From Melanocharis versteri (Eukaryota > Chordata > Aves > Passeriformes > Melanocharitidae), in the NCBI GenBank assembly GCA_013397845.1, contig VZTG01007430.1, positions 186,001 through 250,000 of the forward strand: 64,000 nucleotides of DNA, written 5' to 3'. Position numbers and translations under genes: made by a program. The notes beneath the pieces are model-generated. The model was not told where the DNA came from, did no database searches, and saw only the letters and a program-made list of their open reading frames with translations. The first letter of the stretch is position 1. The number at the start of each line of letters is the position of its first letter. Below are positions 1-10,965 of the stretch, piece by piece.

Positions 1-3000
1 CTTTTAGTTTATTTCTGCAGAATAAAATCCAGGGATTAACTGTATGGCAGCAGGGAGATGTCCAGCAGCTTCCTCTGGTGCCCAAAGCTGGAAGGGGCAG
101 CTCAGCTCCCTGCTGCACCCACAGACCCTGTCTCTAGTGTATATCTGAGCGAGATCTGGGACTTGAACAGAACAAGCCCACATCAGGAGCAGTTTAGGAG
201 TGATAATGAAAGGAGAAGCCCTGATTGGCAGAGGGAACAAGGAGCTATTTCTGCCCTCTGAGGCTGAGGAAGCCCAAATCCAGCTGTAGAAGGTGTGACC
301 AGCTGCCTCTGAGCCAGGCTCACGTCCAGCCCTAGTGGTGGGTGAGTTCACCCTAAAATGGGGTGCAGCATCCCCAGGGTGGGGATGGAGGGTTGCAAGG
401 CTGTGGGGAGACCAGGGGGTTGTGGGGTCCCACCTGTAGGGCCCTGCAGAGTCTGGGGGGGTGAAATGACAGCAATGCTGCACCGATCCTGGTGATTTAA
501 CCCCGGCTTTGTGCTGCCATGGGCTCTTCCTGCTGTCATTTCCTTCCCTTTCTTTGAGATGGGAGGGTGACTGCTGATATTTAGGCTACACACAAAATAA
601 CATGAGGGGTTATTTTTCCCCTGCAAATTCAAGCAAATTCAAGTGTTGCTCTGTGGTCAGAAGATGAACGAGCAAACCTGTGGCTGGGACTAACACTTGG
701 CTGGTGGCTGCCTGCACGGAATGGGATCGCTGGAACACGTGCTCCTGTGGAGCAGAAGGTCCTCCAGCACCTGACACTGGGGCCTTGGTGGCCAAAAATA
801 GCTGGGCCTGTCACAGGGAGGACGATACCCCTGGGAGGCTGAGGCCACTCTTCAAGGGACAGTGTGTCACACAGTCAGAAACTCAAGTGGCTCATTTAGC
901 ATGCATTTCCCTTGGTTTCAGGAAAACCAGTTGTAAATAAATATCAAATTGTTTGCTTAGGAGAAGACGGTTTGGCTGAAAACCTGCCATGTTGCTGCAT
1001 GAGCATTTGAGAGCTCAGGGTCCTCACGGTGGGATAAGGGAGAGGATGTGTCCACTAACGCTACTTTTAAAATAGACCAGTGTGTAAATGACAGAGCAAT
1101 TTATGGACTCCAGGCAATGCAGGACAGCGAACGTCTCTCAAAATATGGGACCTGTCCCCACAGGAATTATAACAGATGACAGTTTACTAAATATATCTGC
1201 AATGCCAAAACAAACAGCACTGCATACCAAAGCAAGAGGTCACTGCAGTCTGTCTTCACAGACCGCTTTTCTTTCTGATCTGCCAGAGACTTTGACCAGG
1301 AGGACTGAGAGATGAAGCAGAGAGGTTGAGTGTGTGTATCTGAGGGTCTGCCAGGGAGATGGATTCCCATTTTAGCAAATGCCATCAGTTCTGCCTTCAA
1401 GGGTCAGTGTAGTATCTCATTATAGTCCCTACCTATCCCCTGTGACCAAAATAGTCACAGTCACCCACAAAATCTTACACAACAGCAACTTGACACAGAT
1501 AAAGAGTGAATGAATGAGACTTTCCAGCTAGAGATAAATTGGATAAATGTTGAAGGTAATGAAAAATTAATTGTATCTCCTGCCCTGAAGAACATTTTAA
1601 ATATCATCTGCTTTTCAGGCTTGTGCATAAATACGCATAATTCTGCATCTTTAATTGAAATACGTATTCAGCTCGGCTGTTTTTCTGCTGGCAGCTCAAT
1701 GGAGTTACTCTGTTAGTGATCATTACAATTATTTAGTGGTACTGAGATCTTGCTAAGAGGTCTGAGCCATCCTCTGAGACTATAGAAACCTGGAACCAAA
1801 ACATATGCCCAGCCCAAGAGCTGTAATTCAATAATAAATTTTATAGTAAAAAAAACCCTTTTGTATGAAAATATCAGCCTAAGGGAGTGAGGAACCCACA
1901 ACAAACAGAAATTTTTTAGAAACCATAAACACGATTTCCCCAGTCCTCCTTGCAAATCTCAGCCAACTGAGTCATCAGTGAAGAAATAATCATTTTGGTG
2001 GGATTCCTACATGCCTCCCTACATAGGTCTCATCCCAAGTGGGAGCAGTACATGGAGCAGGGCAGTGTTCAAGCAGGCTCATGTTTGCCTGAGCTTTAAT
2101 CCCCTTGCAGGCAAAATCCTGAACTTGAATGCATGGAAAATTGCTGTTGATAATCTTATTTTGAGGAAAAAAATTGCGTACTTCAGCCAGCATCTGGCAA
2201 GGTACAGGCTTTTAGCTTCTGACTTAGAAAAACTCTTGTCTGCATATGCACTTCACTGGCTGGTAAAGTTTCTGGAATTACATTTTTTCCTTTAAAATTC
2301 TGAAGACACAATAGCAGTCTGAATTCCCTTTTCTGTGTTATGTATCACTGCACAGTGGCAGCAGGGCAGGAGACATTTCATAGGCCATAAAACCAGAATG
2401 GGCTTAATCCTCTTCTCACAGTAGATTTACATTTGTGTGACTGTTAGTAAAGTTGGCAGTAAAGATGTTGACAGAGCTGAGGGCTGGCTGGGGCCCAAGG
2501 GCACTGATTTTTAAAGGTGGCAACTGGGATTACTAAATCCTGCTTCCAAAGAAGCCTTAGCCCCACTTCCTACCCTTGAGAGCTTTTTTGTTCTCCACTG
2601 AATCATGGTTGAAAATGGGCTGTAGCCACCCAAGACATGTCAGTGTTGCAGGGGAAGCAGAGGCAAAGCAAACTGCTGCTGCCTGAGAGCTGCTCAAGGG
2701 AGTTTTGCCCTGACCATGGAGGGGTGAGAAGTGTGCCTGGTCCAGTATTTCCATGTTTTGCTGTGGTTTGTGCAGTCCTCAGCCCAGGTGTGTCCTAGAA
2801 CTATCAATACCCGCAACTACAGAGAAAGATCTTTTTTCCTCTTTGTTTCCTTTCCATTCTTGGAGATGGCAAGGAAAGGAAAGGCTGTCAAGGGATTAAA
2901 ACACTGCTCAAAGTGAAACTACCGCAGGTCTTGTCTGAGCCTCAGTGAAAGTGCTTCAGGGGTGAGAGGAGGCCAGCAAGAGGAAAATGCTTAAGCCCTT

Positions 3001-5736
3001 GGTTGCCTTCTGCTGCTCAGTTTTGTCGTACAAGCACCTGAGCTTGCAGCTGCCATTGGAGCTATTTCACAAAGAAGCTGCTTGTCCAGCTGCTGTTATT
3101 CCTCATCCATCCTGCAGGTTCCTGAATCCAGACCTGGCATTTGACCACTACACTGTGTTTCTCAAGCTTCTGCTATGGCCAGCTGAGTAGTGTTTCTTGG
3201 CAGGTTTCTCTCACACAGTTTCTGAGAAACAGAGCCAAAGCTGAGATGCCAAACTGCTGGTGAGATACAGAGTGTGTGGGAGGCAGCAGCCAGCCCTGGA
3301 GCATGAGGGCAAAGCTGACAAGACTGGTGTGGTCGCGATTGCAGGCTCATTACAGTGCTCTTGCAAACACAAAGGCTGCAGCTGTGACAGTCCAAGGACA
3401 GAAGGGGTATTATTTTTTGTTAGACTGACTAATGGAAGTGAAAGAAGTGGATAAATGTTTGGGTTTAAGATAGGGGGATTCTGAACCCAAAACCTTGCCT
3501 GAATTTACTGATAAGGTTGGATCAAGGTCTTATGAGCTCCTAAAGGTCTGTAAAACCTTGACCTGATCTTATCAGGAGTCCAACAGACTCCTAAAACACA
3601 GTCTGCTGAGCCCACTAAGACAATCAGGAATGCAAGGTTTCAAGTGGGATCCACAAAGGCACTTCAGTACCTGAAGCAGGACTTAGACAGGTCAGAGGTA
3701 AATACCTCAGTAAACACCTGTGATCCAAAAAAACCCACTAAGATGGAATTGAGGGTTAGGGATGATCACCTTCGAATTTTAATTTCAGGGTGAAACCTGC
3801 AGTTACATCTCTTTGTGTAACAAACCCTCCTCACCTGTAACTGAGAAGCTGGTGCACTTTGGGAGGTGGGAGAACAGAGTGGAAACCTTTATTCATGCAC
3901 AATGCCTACGTTACAAATGGAGCAAAATGAGCCCTGCTCAGTTCAGATCCAGGTGCCTGTCCTCAGGAGATTAACCTGGGATGTGCCTCTGTATGAGCAG
4001 AATCCAGTGCCTTGGCTCTGAAAAACTTGGGAGTTCACACCAGCACTGTTTCCTTTAAGACAGTAAACACCTTCCTAATGCAATCTGGTATGGAAAGATA
4101 TAAGTGCATGGTTCTGGCTCCTGGGTGCTGCTATAAGGTTCAGGTACTAATCTCTAAGTGTAGAAGTCTTCAGTTTATCCTGTTTTTAGCCACAGGAACC
4201 ACAATCCACAGGCAAAATCAAGGGAAAAAGGGAACTGAAGAAAAGGTGAGGATATCTTCTTTGAGAACTGCAGATTTGCTGATTATGGACCTGTTCCAGG
4301 AGAGATTTCCTACAGATTTGCTGCGACTTCAGTGTTATTAACCTATTTTTCTCTTTTGGAACTGTGCTTCTCCATCCTAAAATTAGCTTGTGACCTAACA
4401 GAGCATTTAGGCATGGGCACCTTTAGCCATCAAAGTGTTTCCACTGACTTCAGCAGAAACACCCGGGTGTTGGAGGCAGTGTCAGCACCCCAGCAATCTG
4501 CTGGAGCCGTCTTACATGCCAGGGACAGTGTCATACAGAGAGCTTAGATGAAATGGGAGGGGAACAGGGAGCATTTCTAACATGATTACTGTCAGATTTC
4601 CTTTTATGTTTTCCAGAGGAAAATAGTATGCAAATGCTGCACGTGCCTGCATGGATTCAACCTTCCTTTCCTCTTTTTTGATCTCTCTAATTCTGACAAA
4701 CAAGCTGCCCATGATTGCTGAAGGGAAACTCTCCCCAAGGTGTTGGGCCACGGGCACTTTTTGAGTGGATTTAGGCAGAGCCCCGTTCGCGTGCTTCTGG
4801 CTACACTTTCCCACTCCAGCACTCTTCCTCCAGCTGCACCTCAGTGGAGACAAGGTGAATTGTGTCTGGGAACTGAGCCAGGGTAAAAATAACTGTGGAG
4901 GGGAGGGTGCTGCTTTTTTAAAGCAGTTTCCTGGTCTGTTTGACAACACAACAGCACAAAGAGCTGCACCAGCACAACAGAGGGAGCATAACCTGACTCG
5001 TCCATTAAAGTGCTGCCACCAAAAACGATGTCTGCAAAACTGCATCCGTATTTCCTTGGTGTTGCTACACCAGCAGGGTGGAAGGTCCTTTGGAAAGTCA
5101 AAGGTGAGTTTCTACTCTCATCCCTTCTTCCCCTTTCCCAGTTCTCTCTCCTGCAAGGGATGGTGTGAGCAGAGAGCAGCTGGGTACAGAGGCTGATGTT
5201 TCTGGCACAGTGCTGATCCCTTGTTTTCTTGCTTAGTGTCCTGTTCCCAACTCCAGCTTCTGCTGTGCATTCCTGTCCCTGTGCTGGATCCTGCTGCCCC
5301 CTCCGTCGTGCTGACATCCCTCTTTGTGTGTCCACACCACAAACAAACGCTGGGAGCAATCCAGATCACAACAAAGTATTCTTCTTCATGGCTAACTTTC
5401 ATCTGGTTCCCAGCTCCAGCTCCAGCACGCACACCGTGCCAGCACGGCCCTGGGGGTTGCACACAGGGCAAAGAGGAGGGTCACCAGGCCAAAGGTTTGT
5501 TCTGGCAGACTGCAGAGCAAACATAACTTGGAGTATCCAAACAAAATTGGTTCACACAGCCATCACAATCGTTCAGAGTTAACACTGTATCCAGATTGGG
5601 GCTGGGACTTGGGGACATTCGATCTCCCTCCAATGCTGGAATCTAGACAGGCAAATTCTGCATTACGGAAGGAATGTCCTACCATGAAGCTCATGCTGTT
5701 GATCCCTGTGGGACCTATGGACCAATCTTCCAACTA
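1..5736. other. Upstream non-coding sequence
   Basis: No exon chain, RNA gene or long interspersed element was recognised. Open frames here are short, overlap on both strands and lack protein-like composition. In mammals the next gene upstream of SYNE2 is SGPP1 on the opposite strand, some distance away; none of its coding sequence was recognised. The one structured patch is the inverted-repeat cluster at 3508-3721, listed separately. Confidence 0.7.
3508..3721. repeat. Cluster of short inverted repeats
   Basis: Four palindromic elements lie within 214 bp. An imperfect 22-base pair of arms is at 3508-3529 and 3554-3575. AGGAGTC/GACTCCT with a 5-base loop is at 3574-3592. CTTCAG/CTGAAG with a 3-base loop is at 3662-3676. 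GAGGTA/TACCTC with a 2-base loop is at 3695-3708, nested inside ACAGGT/ACCTGT (3687-3721). Origin unknown; an old non-autonomous DNA transposon or a structured element are possibilities. Confidence 0.55.
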
Positions 5737-6262
5737 AGATTGGAAAAAACCTCTCAGATCATTGAGTCCAACCGTTAACACACCACCACGACATTCACCA
5801 CTAAACCATGTCCCCAGGTGCCATATCCACATGCCTTTTGAACACTTCCAGGGACGGAGACTCCAGCACTTCCCTGGGCATCCTGTTCCAATGCCTGACA
5901 ACCCTTTCAGTGAAGAATTTTTTCCTAATACCCAGTGTAAACTTCCTCTAGTGCAACTCCAGGCTGTTTCCTCTCATCCTGTCGCTTGTTACCTGGGAGC
6001 AGAGCCCAACTCCCACCTGGCTACATCCTCCTTTCAGGTGGTTGTAGAGAGTGAGGTCTCCCCTAAACCTCCTTTTCTCCAGGCTAAACACCCCCAGTTC
6101 CCTCAGCTGCTCCTCATCAGATTTGTGCTCCAGATCCTTCCCCAGCTCCATTCCCATGCTCTAGCCCCTCAATGCCTTTCTTTTCGTGAGAGGCCCAAAA
6201 CTGAACCCAGGATCTGATGTGTGGCCTCACCGGTGCCCAGCACAGGGGCACGATCACTACCT
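5737..6262 (-). mobile_element. CR1 LINE 3' fragment
   Basis: The + strand reads as the reverse complement of an avian CR1 3' region: 'TTGGAAAAAACCTCTCAGATC', then 'CTTCCAGGGACGGAGACTCC' and 'TTCCCTGGGCATCCTGTTCC', then 'CTTCTTTTC'-like and 'TCTCCAGGCTAAACA' blocks. The element therefore lies on the minus strand with its 3' end on the left. It is 5'-truncated and decayed. The 151-codon open frame over it on the + strand is antisense to the element and is not a gene. Confidence 0.9.
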
Positions 6263-8465
6263 GGATGCCTTGTACAAGAAACATTCAGCTCTGTGACTTT
6301 GCCGTTCTGGGTGGTGTGGGAAGGTGGTGAGGCAAGAATCACTGCTGAACTGATCAGACCTTCTTTCAGGAGGGAATTTCATGGGAATCATGAGGGCTTC
6401 TCATCCCCACTGCAATTATCTTTATCACTGCCTGACACTGCTGCTCTATAGGGCTTTTCTTCGGTGCCCTGTGCATCCCATCCAGGCAGCTCATTTTGGA
6501 CAGCCATAGACAGCAGGCAAGAGCCCTGCTCACACAGCTTCCAGATCTTCATCTTCCACAAAGGCTGATCCGTGGCAGCCACTTCCTATCCTTGCTGGCA
6601 GCACCCATATACCTGTCAAAGCAGTTACAGTCTGAGCACAGGGCTTTAGCAGTTCCTAGCTGGAAGGCTGTGTGGAAAAAGAGATGAAAGCTTATTTTCA
6701 AAGTGTCAGTCTAAGTAATCAACAGCCGGAAGATTTGGATACAAAGTAGGCATATATGACTTAATTCTACCTTTGTGTCTTGCACTGTTTTTATGGAATT
6801 ACTATTTAATTGCTCATGTTAAGCCTGTCCAACAACACCACTCAGTGTTAGTAACACTTAGTGTCATATCTTCAAAGTGCTTTACAAGCGAGTTATGAAA
6901 CGTGTAATTTGAGTGAAAACAAGCACCTTGGGCTGGGACCTGTGCTGTGTTTGACACAGCCTGGCATGCCTGCAGTGCTGTGTATGCTGGGATGAGGAGC
7001 TCTGTGATTCATGGCAGGGTAAAGTCAGTGAGAAAAACATGGAGAGATAATGTGGGATGGTGTTTTCCAAGGTATAAAAGATCAAGGCCCCGTGAGACTT
7101 CTCCTGGTGAATTTCACAGCATGTGCAAGAGCCTCAAGTGATCAACTGAGGTCTTGAAATAACTCCTCAAGTAGCAGAGTTTGGTTTTGATGTTGCATCT
7201 TCTTCTCTCCTCCCTCTAGCAGAAGACTGAACACTGGCAGTCAAAAGTCATGAATCAGTCAGAAATGTTTGTTTCACTTTGAGGATATGCATTACAGTAG
7301 CCATAATACAGGAATTAGGAAACCACAGCATAGCTCAAAGGCCTTTGCCTTCAGCTGTGCCCATGGAGCACCAGACAGCTGTATCACTATCCAAACACTA
7401 ATTAATCCTCAATAAAACAAGTAAAAAAAAGTACACAAAGCGCCATCACGGGTTGGTTTGTTGCCAGGATGGCAACAAAGCATGAATTGGACCAGGTGTT
7501 TGCCAAGGCAGGGCAGTCAAGTCATAGCCAGCTTTGATTGTTGCTTCTGCAAGTCACTGCGTTCTCAGGCTCCAGCTGAAATGACACTGAAAAAGGTGCA
7601 GGATTTGCTTTTGCCTGTGTATTGGGTCTGACCGGGGTAAAGCTCACAGCCCTTACAGTGTTGTGCTTTGCATTGGTGGTTGAACGGGTGTTGATAACAG
7701 AAAAGAAAAATTTCCTTACAGAAAATCAGGGCTCCAAATCTTGCAGGGTTTCTTTAGGTAGATCTGTGGGTATAAAGAGAAGCTTGAGTAAGTAGGTACA
7801 TTTGGTTTGGTAACCTCCAAATACAGGACCTCACTCGCTTCTTTCCTCTAAGTCGGTTGATGTTCTACCAGCACAGATTGAGGAGAAGCCCAATGTATCA
7901 ACACTGGCAGGAAGTGGCTTTTGGAAAGTTTTGTTTCCTTTGGGTAGCCGGCTACCTCTGGGTGTGTAAAGCAAAGCTCAATCCCAATAACTGTATCTTT
8001 TTACTTTGTGGAGTCTATCGCCAAAAGCTATCCAGTATCAAATGGGACAAATGTAAGGAATTCCTTCCTTTTCCTCCTCCAAAAACCCTCCTCTGAGTTC
8101 TAAAAGACCCCCAACTTATGTTCACATAACTGACCCCCATCTTCCTTACAGAGTTCTGTCTGGGCATGGCCAGATGATGCTGTCCCTAAACTTGGGGAAA
8201 GTCTGAATCTGGAAGAGAGGGGAAGACGGGTCCCGCCTGGGGTCTGTGCCTGAGGTGAGGGGAGCTCAGCTTGTGGAGGGCTGTGGAGGCTGTGCAGATG
8301 TGCAGAAACTGGAGAGGTCTCCAGCGATCTTCGAGATTTGATTTGGGGGTGCTGCACATCTGCGACAAAGTATTTTATTCTTTTCTATCACCTGTGACCC
8401 CAAACCTTCCCAGACCAGAAAACCGCTCCTACAACACACAGGTCTTCTCACTTCCAGCACAAGTC
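6263..8465. other. Non-coding flank upstream of CpG island
   Basis: No gene recognised. A TATAAAAG at 7073-7080 resembles a TATA box but has no supporting exon or initiator. The sequence is otherwise ordinary mixed-composition DNA leading into the CpG island. Confidence 0.6.
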
Positions 8466-9330
8466 CTCACTCTAAAGCGCACGGGCAGAGCGCCTGTGGC
8501 CCTGCCCGGCTGTTGGCGAGGGGCGGGATGAACAGCGCCGTCCCGGTAAGCGCCGGGAGGGAAAACACCGGGAAACGCCGCACGCCGAAGCCCAGGCTGG
8601 TGAGGACAGGCGGGCGCGGGGAGCCGGGGCCGTCCCTCCTCTCGCCGGGCGCCCCGCGAAGCGCGGCCGCTCCGGGGTGTCCGGCGGGCGGGTCCGGCNN
8701 NNNNNNNNNNNNNNNNNNNNNNNNNNNNNNNNNNNNNNNNNNNNNNNNNNNNNNNNNNNNNNNNNNNNNNNNNNNNNNNNNNNNNNNNNNNNNNNNNNNN
8801 NNNNNNNNNNNNNNNNNNNNNNNNNNNNNNNNNNNNNNNNNNNNNNNNNNNNNNNNNNNNNNNNNNNNNNNNNNNNNNNNNNNNNNNNNNNNNNNNNNNN
8901 NNNNNNNNNNNNNNNNNNNNNNNNNNNNNNNNNNNNNNNNNNNNNNNNNNNNNNNNNNNNNNNNNNNNNNNNNNNNNNNNNNNNNNNNNNNNNNNNNNNN
9001 NNNNNNNNNNNNNNNNNNNNNNNNNNNNNNNNGGGAGCGCGCAGGGGGTGCGGGCAGGTGACCGGCGCTTCCCCGGGGAGCCGTGGGTACCGCTGGGAGC
9101 GTCGGTATCTCTCGGGTTGCGTGTTTGGGAGCTGATGGTGCAAACTTGCTCAGGCAAAGTTCTCGGGAAGAGGGAGCGACTGCTTTTCTGGGAGGGCCGC
9201 GGGAGGCAGCCGGCATCCTCCCTGCGCTGTGTTTTATTCTCGGTGCAGCTGCCCTGGGTGAGGTGCTGCCCGCTGCGGACTCGCGCGCTCTGTGCTTCCC
9301 GCTGCACATGGGCTCCTTTCTCTTTCCCGC
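8466..9330. promoter_or_regulatory. SYNE2: CpG island, probable SYNE2 promoter and non-coding exon 1
   Basis: CpG-dense, GC-rich sequence flanks an assembly gap on both sides. It includes a GC box (GGGGCGGGA, 8520-8528), a NotI site (8663-8670) and repeated GGCGGG words. Because the ATG exon begins with a splice acceptor, a non-coding first exon is needed upstream; this is the strongest CpG island in the window. Two candidate + strand donors are visible: CCCG|GTAAGC at 8546 and GCAG|GTGACC at 9058. The transcription start may lie inside the gap. Assignment is inference. Confidence 0.7.
8699..9032. other. Assembly gap (334 N)
   Basis: A run of 334 undetermined bases in the middle of the CpG island, probably from poor sequencing of very GC-rich DNA. 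The stated gap length may be an estimate. Open frames that read through it are artefacts. Confidence 1.
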
Positions 9331-10619
9331 CTCGCTGCCTGCCTCCCTCCTGCTTTCCCTCCCTTCCTCCCATCTTTCCAGGCTCCTGGCAGCCGCCTGC
9401 TTCCTCTCAGAGCAGTTGTTACGGATCTGTGTTATTCCAGCCCATGGGACGCCGCGCGTGGGGCTCCCTGTCTGTAACTTGGTGCTAACTTAGTGTCAGG
9501 TGCTCTCTGTGTGCGTGTGGGTTTAAGGGAAGGCTCCTTGTCCTCCTTTCACCTCCAGAACTAAGCCTGGGCTCATTCCCATCCCTGTTGCTCCAAAACG
9601 GAATTGTTCTTCTCTGTTTCTCCTGTGAGCTGATGGAGGCATCAGGAAGTAGAGCAGGTGCACCCTCCTCAAGTTACTCAGAATCTACAGAGAGAAAACT
9701 TTGAGCAAGTTTGTTTTTAGAGTTTCTCGCTGCCTTTGTCATGTCTGTGGCTGCATGCTCCTCATGCCTCTGCTTTCCTCTTTCCCTGTGTTCTGCCTGT
9801 CCTCTACCCCTCTTTCTGTCGCTCCTGTGTTTTCCTCCCTCTCAGCTCACAGGGTGATCTGCCATCGCAGGACAGACAGACAAACCCCTAAGTGCCACGT
9901 GCAAGTCCTGGCTCCTTATTGTGACTGTTGGCCAAGTGAACAGAGCCGTAGCTTGGCGGGCACGTCTGTTTACATCTCGGTGTGAAATGCAATTCCTGCA
10001 GAAGGAGCACGCGCGGCTGCTGGTGCCTGGTTAGCTGTGTCATGGTCTTCGGCCACTTCTGGGGTGGCTTTATAGCTCTGAGGAGGGGCAGGGCGGCAGC
10101 TGTTACCTCTGCTCACAATAACAGTATCCGCACACGCAGCCACCTCACGCTGAAATCAGGGCAGCCTAAATAATTGATTTCTGAGGCGGAAGGCAGCGTG
10201 TCATAGCAAGAGGGGATGGGGTGGTGTGGAGTGAGCAGGCGGTGGCAGGGGAGAGGAAGCCCTGGCATCTGCAGGCAGTGGCAGTGGGGATGAGTTGAAG
10301 AGAGAGGGATGGGCAGGGACACTGGAATTTGGAGGTGAAACACCAGCAGTGACCACAATAATGTATTACCCTGTACTGATGTGTGCAGTGGCAATGTTTG
10401 GGCCCCCCTCATGTGAAATGCTGTACAAACACCTATTCAGAATTGTATAAATTAATGTTCGTTCTTCCCTTCTTCCTAATGAATGATAATTGCTTTTTTA
10501 CCTGACTTGTCTGTAGAAACATGTATTAAAGTTCCTTTATTTAAACAATTCCTTACAAATACCCTCAGGAAACTCTATTTTAAGTGCTGCTGATATAATT
10601 CAGTGCTAAGATTTGAGTA
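9331..10619. other. Presumed intron sequence, 5' part
   Basis: Mixed-composition sequence downstream of the CpG island. C/T-rich just after the island (about 9310-9400 and 9770-9850), then ordinary. No exon recognised. Confidence 0.55.
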
Positions 10620-10702
10620 TAGTGGTTTAAGAGGGGCAAAGGAACTGTGCTTTGATGCTCCTTGGGGGTTCCTTCCAACTCAGGATGCTATATGATTCTG
10701 GA
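10620..10702 (+). mobile_element. CR1 3' tail fragment
   Basis: CTTGGGGGTTCCTTCCAACT followed by CAGGATGCTATATGATTCTG matches the sense-strand end of avian CR1, which finishes in a short ATTCTATG-type repeat. Only the last 80 or so bases are present. The left boundary is uncertain. Confidence 0.75.
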
Positions 10703-10799
10703 CATTCTAAGAAAGGAGCTTATCTTCCTCCTATTAAATCTGACTAAAAGTTCAGTAAAGTAACTGAGAATTTCGTTGGTGTCAGTAGCACTTGACCAG

Positions 10800-10965
10800 T
10801 CCTGTAGTGTGCCAGCTATTTTTTATTTATTTGTCATGCAAAGATTTTAAGCGCAGACACAATGAAGTAATTCAAGGAGCGGCGTGCATTGCTGGCTAAT
10901 GATCTAATAGCTTGAAAATGCTTTATCTCCCTAGCTGCTAATTTTAAGTTTTACGGTGAAAGAGA
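10800..10965. promoter_or_regulatory. Possible conserved non-coding element
   Basis: An AT-rich stretch dense in homeodomain-type TAAT cores (GCTAATGATCTAATAGC at about 10893-10909; GCTAATTTTAAG at about 10937-10948) and an ATGCAAAG POU-like half site near 10836. This composition is common in conserved enhancers, but no alignment is available. Speculative. Confidence 0.25.

Noticed and set aside
5762..6217. 151-codon open frame on the + strand
   Set aside because: It lies entirely in the antisense of a CR1 3' fragment.
7073..7080. TATAAAAG as a TATA-box promoter
   Set aside because: No initiator, exon or transcript support. The CpG island 1.4 kb downstream is the better promoter candidate.
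8429..9373. Long open frames crossing the CpG island on both strands
   Set aside because: They exist only because undetermined bases read as non-stop, and GC-rich DNA has few stops. No family similarity.
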